Positions 58,657 to 64,000 of a stretch of 64,000 nt of DNA are shown in pieces. Each line of letters begins with the position of its first letter. Within the stretch, counting starts at the first letter, position 1. The DNA is from Chromatocurvus sp964613795 (GTDB taxonomy: Bacteria > Pseudomonadota > Gammaproteobacteria > Pseudomonadales > Halieaceae). Location of the stretch: the NCBI GenBank assembly GCA_964613795.1, contig CAZTJR010000003.1, positions 117,377 through 181,376 on the forward strand. The letters run 5' to 3'. The translations under genes and the position numbers were made by a program. The notes under the pieces are model-generated. The model searched no databases. It was not told where the DNA came from and saw nothing but the letters and a program-made list of their open reading frames with translations.

Positions 58657-59433
58657 TCATGGGTTTCCCGGCCAGTCTTCCATCTCGATCAGGGGATGAA
58701 AAGCCAGGCGAATGCCTTCCCGGACATGACCGCTGTTTTCCAGAATGTTGCGTCGGCGCACGTAGCGTCCACTGGAGGAGCGGGTATCGATCGAATCCGT
58801 GGCGTCGATACCACCGCGGCTGACAAACAGGCGCTGCAAATCCATATCGAACATGGTCACCTGCAGCGAGACCACCGACGCCGGCAGATTCCAGTCAAAA
58901 TCGCTGCTGACGCCGCTGCCCGGCCCCTGCAGTGACGGCCGGCGCGAGACCCCATCCCAGCGAGCGAGGTGCTTCAGTCCACCGTTAAAGGGGGTCTCCA
59001 TTTCGACGAGGTCGGTGAATACGAACGCATCCAGATCGGTCTCTTCCTGCATGCGATCGCGAACGCTCTGCATGAGCTGGGAGAAGGTTTTCATGTTGAC
59101 CCGGCCGGTTGTCGGATCCACCGGATCACCGAAGGCGCGTACCGCAGTATTCCAATGCTGCCGGAAGGTTCTCTGCGGCAGGACACTGTAGCCATTTTTT
59201 TCCATATAGCTGGCGACTCGGCCATCGATGACAGGCGTGACTTCATCCAGATAGTTGCGCGACGGCACGCCGAGGTTGACATGGGCGATCACAACGGTCT
59301 TTATCGGCTTGGTGGCGAGCGCCTCGCGCTCAATCTGGAAGGGAAAAACCGTGGGATTGTGCGTCGGGCCACTGGCGCAGGCCGCCAGAACACAAACTGC
59401 TGTCATACAAAGCAGGCGAAAACGAGGGGGCAT
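58657..59433 (-). CDS. Putative lipoprotein of unknown function
   Basis: A 258-residue protein. The N-terminus MPPRFRLLCMTAVCVLAACAS is a lipoprotein signal with lipobox LAAC, so the mature protein is probably anchored to the outer membrane. The body contains IKTVVIAHVNLGVPSRNYLDEVTPVIDGRVASYMEKNGYSVLP and LDAFVFTDLVEMETPF, which I do not recognise as a named family. The start at 59433 was chosen for the signal peptide; the 46-codon extension upstream overlaps the divergent esterase promoter. Gap to the divergent esterase start is 76 bp. Confidence 0.78.
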   Translation of the reverse strand: MPPRFRLLCMTAVCVLAACASGPTHNPTVFPFQIEREALATKPIKTVVIAHVNLGVPSRNYLDEVTPVIDGRVASYMEKNGYSVLPQRTFRQHWNTAVRAFGDPVDPTTGRVNMKTFSQLMQSVRDRMQEETDLDAFVFTDLVEMETPFNGGLKHLARWDGVSRRPSLQGPGSGVSSDFDWNLPASVVSLQVTMFDMDLQRLFVSRGGIDATDSIDTRSSSGRYVRRRNILENSGHVREGIRLAFHPLIEMEDWPGNP

Positions 59434-59509
59434 AGGGGGTATCACGCGGTACAATCTCCTGCAAAAAGGTCGATGGTACCAAAAAGCGAACACGGCGGCA
59501 GGAGAGCAG

Positions 59510-60301
59510 ATGACAGAAAGCGATAGCGTTGAGCTCAACGTGACCTCAGAGGGACAGGGTGCGGATGTCATTCTGCTCCATGGCCTGTTCGGGATGGGAG
59601 CGAATCTTGGCGGGCTGGCGAGATCCCTGCGCGATGTCTGCCGAGTTCATCTCGTGGACCTGCCCGATCACGGACGGTCCGGATGGACTCGCCGGTCCGA
59701 TCTGCGCTCTATGGCAAATGCCCTGGCGCAGTGGCTGCAGGCAGAGTCGATTGTGGGGGCGCATTGCGTGGGGCACTCGCTCGGTGGGAAAATTGCCATG
59801 CAGTTTGCGCTGGATCATCCGGCATCGGCAGCGTCTGTCGTTGTGGCAGACATCGCCCCGGTGGCCTACGCGCGGTCGCACGATGCGGTATTTGCCGCCT
59901 TGAGCGCGGTCGAGGCGGCGGGCTGTCAGAGTCGGTCCGAGGCAGATGCGATCATGGCTGAGGACATTGCTGACGCAGGCGTCCGCCAGTTTCTCCTCAT
60001 GAGCCTCTATCGAGGCGAGGACGGCAGCTATCACTGGCGCTTCAATCTCGCGGGCCTGCAGCGAAATTATGCGGCGTATCTGCAGGCCCCGGCGGCTGAA
60101 GCACCCTATGATGGTCCGGCGCTGTTCATCCGTGGCGCGCTGTCGAACTATGTCAAGGATGAGTATCTTTCGGATATCCACGCTGCGTTTCCCGCCGCCG
60201 CGATAGAGACCATGGCTGACTGCGGACACTGGCTGCACGCCGAGCAACCGGCAGTGTTCAATACGCTGGTTCGGAAATTCATCGTTGGCGAGGCTGGCTG
60301 A
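59510..60301 (+). CDS. Alpha/beta-hydrolase, YbfF-like esterase
   Basis: A 263-residue alpha/beta hydrolase. The oxyanion His-Gly is in VILLHGLFGMGANLGGLAR, the nucleophile in VGHSLGGKIAMQFA, an acidic residue in HLVDLPDHGRSG or the later strand, and the catalytic His in ADCGHWLHAEQP. The pattern resembles E. coli YbfF acyl-CoA esterase. The start at 59510 follows AGGAG, and the longer open frame upstream is antisense to the lipoprotein signal region. The DUF3301 gene begins 2 bp after its stop. Confidence 0.92.
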   Translation: MTESDSVELNVTSEGQGADVILLHGLFGMGANLGGLARSLRDVCRVHLVDLPDHGRSGWTRRSDLRSMANALAQWLQAESIVGAHCVGHSLGGKIAMQFALDHPASAASVVVADIAPVAYARSHDAVFAALSAVEAAGCQSRSEADAIMAEDIADAGVRQFLLMSLYRGEDGSYHWRFNLAGLQRNYAAYLQAPAAEAPYDGPALFIRGALSNYVKDEYLSDIHAAFPAAAIETMADCGHWLHAEQPAVFNTLVRKFIVGEAG

Positions 60302-60303
60302 CT

Positions 60304-60630
60304 ATGGTTATAGAGCTACTTGATCTGCTGGTGGTTGGGGTGATTGGTGGTTTTGCGCTGTTTCTGTTCAGCGCAACCCGGGTGCGTGAGCTCGCAATCA
60401 GTGCGGTAAAACGCGCGGCGCGCGATGGTGACTTTCAACTGCTGGATGACAGCGTCAGCCTGCAGCGCATGTCTTTTAGCCGGGACAACAAGGGCATGTG
60501 GCGGGTGTGGCGCCAATACCGTTTTGACTACAGCTACGATGGTGTGCAGCGCGAGCAGGGCGCGGTGATCATGCTGGGCAAATCCCTGCAGGCGCTCGTG
60601 GTCGCCGAGCCCGATCGGCTGCTGCACTGA
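60304..60630 (+). CDS. DUF3301 membrane protein
   Basis: A 108-residue protein with one N-terminal membrane helix (about 5-23, LLDLLVVGVIGGFALFLFS) and a cytoplasmic domain with DGDFQLLDDSVSLQRMSFSRDNKGMWRVWRQYRFDYSYDG, the signature of DUF3301. Function unknown. It begins 2 bp after the esterase stop, so the two are coupled. A stem-loop lies just after the stop. Confidence 0.85.
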   Translation: MVIELLDLLVVGVIGGFALFLFSATRVRELAISAVKRAARDGDFQLLDDSVSLQRMSFSRDNKGMWRVWRQYRFDYSYDGVQREQGAVIMLGKSLQALVVAEPDRLLH

Positions 60631-60637
60631 CTGTCAG

Positions 60638-60671
60638 CGCAGTGACTCTGAACGGTACTGGAGTTACTGCG
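60638..60671. terminator. Stem-loop between convergent genes, possible bidirectional terminator
   Basis: Arms CGCAGTGACTC and GAGTTACTGCG pair over 11 bp with one G.U, around a 12-nt loop, in the 48-bp gap between the DUF3301 stop and the LysE stop. The following tract is pyrimidine-rich (TCCCCCTCT) but not a clean T run, so efficiency is uncertain. Confidence 0.45.
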
Positions 60672-60678
60672 TCCCCCT

Positions 60679-61290
60679 CTAACGCAGCGTTGTTACGATC
60701 ACCCAGACTGACAGGGCCGCCAGCAGCACTGCAAAACTCCGGTTCAGCGCCATCGAATGTAAGGAAAGATTGCGCCGCACGGCCAGTGCGCCAGCAGCGA
60801 GCGCCATGCAGGCGTACCACAGGGCATCAATCACACCGGCAGTAATGACCATAATGGCACCGCGCAGCCCACCGGCGCCCGGATCCACAAACTGACTGAA
60901 CAGCGCCAGCATGAAGATGGCGAGTTTCGGGTTGAGCAGGGCAACCGTGGCGCCGCGGACAAAGCCAGATCGACCCGATGCTGCATCAGGACTGTCTATA
61001 TCGGTGCGTCCCGCGTTCCACGCATTGAAAGACAGCCACAGCAGATAGATGGCTCCTGCCAGCCTGATCCCGGTGTAGAGCGCCGGAATTCCCGTAATGA
61101 CCAGGCCAAGACCACAGACCGTGATCAGCGCATAGAGCATGACGCCGACACCATGTCCAAGCGCGGTTGCCAGCCCCGCACGCCGCGAGCCGCCGAGCGT
61201 TGCTTGCAGGACGACGGCAAGACTGGGCCCGGGGGACGCTGCGCCAAGTAGGCAGATTGCAGCGAGCGCAAGCCACTGGTCCAGCGACAT
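60679..61290 (-). CDS. LysE/RhtB-family amino acid exporter
   Basis: A 203-residue inner-membrane protein with about six hydrophobic helices. The N-terminal LLGAASPGPSLAVVLQATLGGSRRAGLATALGHGVGV is the LysE/RhtB signature, and GFVRGATVALLNPKLAIFMLALFSQF is the central motif. It probably exports an amino acid such as homoserine, threonine or leucine, but specificity is not predictable. It stands alone, converging with the DUF3301 gene. Confidence 0.93.
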   Translation of the reverse strand: MSLDQWLALAAICLLGAASPGPSLAVVLQATLGGSRRAGLATALGHGVGVMLYALITVCGLGLVITGIPALYTGIRLAGAIYLLWLSFNAWNAGRTDIDSPDAASGRSGFVRGATVALLNPKLAIFMLALFSQFVDPGAGGLRGAIMVITAGVIDALWYACMALAAGALAVRRNLSLHSMALNRSFAVLLAALSVWVIVTTLR

Positions 61291-61687
61291 CAGATGCTTG
61301 TCTGTCTATCCACAGAAGCTGTGGATAAGTCAGTGTGTAATTTGTTCAGCATAGCGTCGAAGCCTGTTGCTGTGGGCTTTGTAAGAAATTGGTCAAAAAA
61401 CAATCAATTAAGAAAAATCCTTTTATTACAATAAGTTGCGAAGTCTACCTCAGAATCTCGGTGTACAGGTGACCCTAAAGAACTAGCTTGACAGCGCGAC
61501 ATCAGGAATGTGCATAACAATTTCGGGAGTGCTACCAAGTGTAACCTTGCGGTGCAAGCGGAAACGGAAAAATTTTCCTGCGCGAAAAGTCCATGGCAGT
61601 CGGGGAACCGCGTTGCACGATCATTCGGCAGGTTGTTACCAAGGCCAGCGCGTGGCCCAGGGTGATACCGATAACGTTGTTGCACTC
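61291..61687. other. Intergenic region between LysE and queD
   Basis: About 400 bp, AT-richer than average between 61380 and 61440. It must hold the promoter of the LysE-type gene. I see no convincing gene, tRNA or riboswitch. Short frames through it have no recognisable family. Confidence 0.4.
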
Positions 61688-62044
61688 TCATTCACCGCGA
61701 TACACGCAGCCTGAGGTACAGGTTTCCCTTATCTCGACGCAGCTGAGTGCGGGCAGCGTTGGCTGCAGCCGCTGCCAGATCCAGCGACAGAGATTTTCGC
61801 TGGTAGGATTCTCAAGTCCGGGAATGTCATTGAGGTAATAGTGGTCAAGCTGCTGCAGCAGAGGGCGAAATGCGGCTTTCAGTTCAGCGAAGTCCATGAC
61901 CCACCCAGCGGGCTCCGGTGCCTCGCCCGAGACGGTAATGCGCACGTGGAACGAGTGACCGTGGAGTCTGGCGCATTTGTGGCCTTCCGGTACGTTGGGC
62001 AGCCGATGCGCTGCTTCAAAATGAAAGTCTTTGTAAATATCCAT
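61688..62044 (-). CDS. queD: 6-carboxytetrahydropterin synthase QueD
   Basis: First committed step of the queuosine precursor pathway, turning dihydroneopterin triphosphate into 6-carboxytetrahydropterin. The zinc histidines are in FHFEAAHRL and ARLHGHSFHV, the catalytic Cys is in EGHKCARLHGH, and YYLNDIPGLENPTSENLCRWIW and VEIRETCTSGCVY are conserved. 118 residues, normal for the family. Other que genes are not in the window. It is divergent from the tRNA-Val/tRNA-Asp unit. Confidence 0.96.
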   Translation of the reverse strand: MDIYKDFHFEAAHRLPNVPEGHKCARLHGHSFHVRITVSGEAPEPAGWVMDFAELKAAFRPLLQQLDHYYLNDIPGLENPTSENLCRWIWQRLQPTLPALSCVEIRETCTSGCVYRGE

Positions 62045-62177
62045 GAGCTGACAAGTTTTCCTGAGAAAAGGGCCCAGTATAAGCCGGTTACCCCGCCGGT
62101 GGCAGGGCGTTGGGCCGTCGTGTCCGGCCTCTTTCGCCGCAGTAGACCGGTGTCGAAAATATTTTGTTGCTACACGT

Positions 62178-62205
62178 TTGACAGGGCGCGGTTTATCTCT
62201 ATAAT
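62178..62205 (+). promoter_or_regulatory. Consensus sigma70 promoter of the tRNA-Val/tRNA-Asp unit
   Basis: Perfect TTGACA (62178-62183) and perfect TATAAT (62200-62205) hexamers are spaced by 16 bp, followed by the GC-rich discriminator GCGCG. The tRNA-Val starts 16 bp after the -10. This should be a strong stable-RNA promoter. Confidence 0.9.
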
Positions 62206-62221
62206 GCGCGTTCTCGATCGG

Positions 62222-62297
62222 GGGTGGTTAGCTCAGCTGGGAGAGCATCTGCCTTACAAGCAGAGGGTCGGCGGTTCGATCCCGTCACCACCCACCA
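62222..62297 (+). tRNA. tRNA-Val(TAC)
   Basis: A 76-nt tRNA with encoded CCA. Acceptor arms GGGTGGT and ACCACCC pair fully. The anticodon stem TCTGC/GCAGA encloses the loop CTTACAA with anticodon TAC, and the T arm contains GGTTCGATCC. It is the first tRNA of a two-gene unit. Confidence 0.97.
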
Positions 62298-62337
62298 CGT
62301 TTTCGCCGCCAGGCGAGGACAAATCGAGACCTACCGT

Positions 62338-62414
62338 GGAGCGGTAGTTCAGTTGGTTAGAATACCGGCCTGTCACGCCGGGGGTCGCGGGTTCGAGTCC
62401 CGTCCGCTCCGCCA
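62338..62414 (+). tRNA. tRNA-Asp(GTC)
   Basis: A 77-nt tRNA with encoded CCA. Acceptor arms GGAGCGG and CCGCTCC pair, the anticodon loop CTGTCAC gives anticodon GTC, and the T loop is GGTTCGAGTCC. It lies 40 bp after tRNA-Val and is probably co-transcribed with it. Confidence 0.97.
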
Positions 62415-62680
62415 TATTTATCGATCACTTACGTCGCTTTTCGCACTATTTGTGCGGTCACTGTGCGGTGACATAGCAAACCGCCTTCGATTTTTGTTCT
62501 CTGCACATTCTTCGATGAACTCCAAGTACGTATGCAGGAACATGTCGCCTGCGTCGCGGCAGCATAGGAATCTGCTTTTCTCTGGCGTTCGCCATGTACA
62601 CAGGCTGTTCGGCTACTACTGCGCGGTCGCAAGTCGTGGCACCGTTACAGATCCAGGCTCCGTCGCTGGCATAGGTCGTT
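62415..62680. other. Unassigned region after tRNA-Asp
   Basis: About 266 bp with no recognisable gene. The open frames on both strands have no family character. It directly follows a tRNA gene and precedes a decayed gene, so it is probably remnant sequence at an insertion-prone site. Confidence 0.4.
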
Positions 62681-63075
62681 TTTGAGGCGCCCAGTGACGT
62701 CAACCGCTGCGTTTTTGTCGTGGACAAGGACGGCTTCCGCTCTGTGCGCTTTGGCAACCTGTCTGGCGAAGATCAGAGCCGGATCAGGCTTGGCCATCCG
62801 GAGCAATTGCCCATGCCCTATCTCCGCGAGGCGGCCGTTGGCCTGGCCGTGCCCCTTAAGCTGGAAAGGCTATTGATGATCGGGCTCGGATGTGGTGCCT
62901 TCGCCAGCTTCGTGCAGGCACGGCTACCCGAGGTTTACGTGGATGCCGTAGAAATGTGGTAGAACCCGACAAACCCGGTGCGAGTCATACCGCGTTTTCC
63001 AGGACGTTCGAGCGAACCTCGCCCCCGGCGGCGTAGTGGCGGTGAACATTGCGATAAGCCACGACTATTGGACAC
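62681..63075 (+). pseudogene. Decayed spermidine-synthase-like methyltransferase-fold gene
   Basis: The frame from 62681 reads SDVNRCVFVVDKDGFRSVRF, then GNLSGEDQSRIRLGHPEQ, PYLREAAVGLAVPLKLERLLMIGLGCGAFASFVQARLPEVYVDAVE, then stops at 62960-62962. The GLGCGAFASFV loop is the nucleotide-binding motif of spermidine-synthase-like proteins. After a gap of missing sequence, another frame resumes with FQDVRANLAPGGVVAVNIAISHDYW, a later part of the same fold (about 62996-63073). An internal deletion with frame change and no start codon indicate a pseudogene. Confidence 0.7.
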
Positions 63076-63190
63076 GAGATTAATCAAAAAGCTCTCCGGC
63101 TACTATGATCACGGTCTGCAAATGCGCAGTGCACCGAGCGTCAATTTTGATAGAGCGTTTATGAGGGTAGTTGAGTTGGCTCAAGCGAGG

Positions 63191-63209
63191 AGTATGATAT
63201 ATTCATACT
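63191..63209. promoter_or_regulatory. Palindromic operator-like site upstream of parD
   Basis: AGTATGATATATTCATACT consists of 7-bp arms AGTATGA / TCATACT around a TATAT centre that itself resembles a -10 element. It lies 25 bp before the parD start, where ParD or ParDE complexes autorepress in known systems. Function is inferred from symmetry and position. Confidence 0.55.
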
Positions 63210-63233
63210 ACTGCCATGTTAAGGGCGCCGACT

Positions 63234-63488
63234 ATGAGCATGCATCGGAAAACCATCACACTGACTGAACAGCAAGACGACTGGGTAAAGACCCAGATTG
63301 AGAGCGGTCACTTCGGCAATGATAGTGAGTATATTCGCGACCTCATACGAAGAGACCAGCAGGCGAAAGAGCGCGTCGCCGCGCTGAGGCAGGCCCTCGC
63401 TGAAGGTGAGTCAAGTGGGAGACCTAAGCCGCTCGATATATCGGCCATTAAGGCGGCTGGCCGTAAGCGAATGAAAGCGGCGAATTAG
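63234..63488 (+). CDS. parD: ParD-family antitoxin
   Basis: An 84-residue protein. HRKTITLTEQQDDWVKTQIESGHFGNDSEYIRDLIRRDQQ is the ribbon-helix-helix DNA-binding domain of CC2985/ParD-type antitoxins, and the remaining tail (GRPKPLDISAIKAAGRKRMKA) is the toxin-binding segment. It neutralises ParE and represses its own promoter in studied systems. ATG 63234 is preferred; a second ATG is at 63240. Its stop codon overlaps the parE start. Confidence 0.92.
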   Translation: MSMHRKTITLTEQQDDWVKTQIESGHFGNDSEYIRDLIRRDQQAKERVAALRQALAEGESSGRPKPLDISAIKAAGRKRMKAAN

Positions 63489-63784
63489 TGCTCAGGGTAA
63501 CGGTCACGCCGAAGGCGGAATCTGACCTCACCGGAATCTGGATCTATACCTGCGAAGCATGGGGGGCTGATCAGGCGGATAGTTACCTGGATCAGCTTGA
63601 GGCCGGAATGAATCAGCTGACCCATCATCCATCGCTCGGCGCTGACTACGCCCATGTTCTTCCTGGGTATCGCCGATTGCAGCTAGGGCATCACGCTGTT
63701 TTCTATCAAGTGCTAACGCCTGAGGTGCTCGTTATTCGTGTCCTGCACGAGGACATGGATGCACCGCAACGGCTTCTGGAATAG
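63488..63784 (+). CDS. parE: ParE-family toxin
   Basis: A 98-residue RelE/ParE superfamily protein. RVTVTPKAESDLTGIWIYTCEAWGADQADSYLDQLEAGMNQL and HHPSLGADYAHVLPGYRRLQLGHHAVFYQV, VLVIRVLHEDMD are the family core, with the C-terminal HEDMD characteristic of ParE. Studied ParE toxins inhibit DNA gyrase. The GTG start overlaps the parD stop by one base, so the pair is translationally coupled. It sits among decayed genes and a transposase edge, as toxin-antitoxin pairs in variable regions often do. Confidence 0.92.
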   Translation: MLRVTVTPKAESDLTGIWIYTCEAWGADQADSYLDQLEAGMNQLTHHPSLGADYAHVLPGYRRLQLGHHAVFYQVLTPEVLVIRVLHEDMDAPQRLLE

Positions 63785-63881
63785 GTGCGTCTATCGTTCG
63801 ATACAGCAAGCTTTCATTCTGGTTCCGTGCTGTTTCACCCAACAAACAGCTGCACTCGCATGAATTACTTGCTTCGCCCGA

Positions 63882-64000
63882 AAATTTCCGACGAGCACAG
63901 AGTTGGAGAACTTCCGCATCTGGCCGTAGAAACGGGGTAGAACCCCTCTCCTTGATCCACCGGCAGAGCATGTTGGCGTTAATGCCCAGACTGCGCGCTG
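63882..64000 (-). pseudogene. Transposase OrfA-like fragment running off the window
   Basis: Reading the minus strand from the window end gives ARSLGINANMLCRWIKERGSTPF, the helix-turn-helix of IS3- or IS66-type OrfA transposition proteins. Its N-terminal part lies beyond the window. After about residue 35 the frame loses family character (QLCARRKFSGEASNSCEC), suggesting a truncated or decayed copy. The IS family cannot be fixed from this fragment. Confidence 0.5.

Overview
The window is about 64 kb of GC-rich bacterial chromosome. It reads as a gammaproteobacterium: it carries mnmC, hrpA, mlaA, dusA, a FabY-type ketosynthase, an HsbR/HsbA-like pair and a RibB with a degenerate GCH2-like tail. 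A marine or other aquatic aerobe is plausible from the Fur-box-preceded FbpABC iron transporter and the LOV photosensor, but this is inference. No rRNA, CRISPR array or intact phage is present.

Layout. 1-390 is the tail of a C39-like peptidase gene. 460-6263 (minus) holds an M16C peptidase, a glutaminyl cyclase and mnmC. 6353-11529 (plus) holds an unknown protein, hrpA and mlaA. 11647-13315 is a response-regulator phosphatase plus STAS pair. 13316-19522 (minus) is one tight run: fbpA-fbpB-fbpC-dusA-talB-terB-like, with a candidate Fur box upstream. 19878-24514 (plus) holds kynU, a small ABM-like protein, gltX and sdaA.

24530-35278 is the most interesting region: a dense signalling island built around Kai clock-type proteins. 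It contains a response regulator with a degenerate HD-GYP domain, a LOV protein whose C-terminus looks like a histidine-kinase dimerisation helix lacking its histidine, a membrane hybrid histidine kinase, kaiC, kaiB, a PAS histidine kinase and a REC-EAL-GAF protein. The kaiC reading frame is interrupted exactly between its CI and CII ATPase domains by a single in-frame TAG, and both halves are otherwise intact.

36907-42700 is a plastic region. A tRNA-Ala gene is followed by 113-bp tandem repeats, each carrying the last 25 bp of the tRNA and its edge, like the E. coli tyrT/rtT arrangement. A further, one-mismatch copy of the tRNA 3' end lies 5.1 kb away. Between them sit a DUF3127 OB-fold protein, a large lipoprotein amidohydrolase, a transposase remnant and a lipoprotein formamidase. 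A 5'-truncated PIN toxin gene lies just beyond.

42994-61290 is mostly housekeeping and lipid metabolism: a CPBP protease, two SDRs, a double DsbA/HCCA-isomerase-like protein, ilvD, purK-purE, an MFS permease, ribB, a thiolase, an AraC regulator, fabY, a nitroreductase, a dienoyl-CoA-isomerase-like protein, a lipoprotein, an esterase, a DUF3301 protein and a LysE exporter. 61688-64000 has queD, a tRNA-Val/tRNA-Asp pair behind a consensus promoter, a decayed spermidine-synthase-like gene, a ParDE toxin-antitoxin pair and the edge of a transposase.
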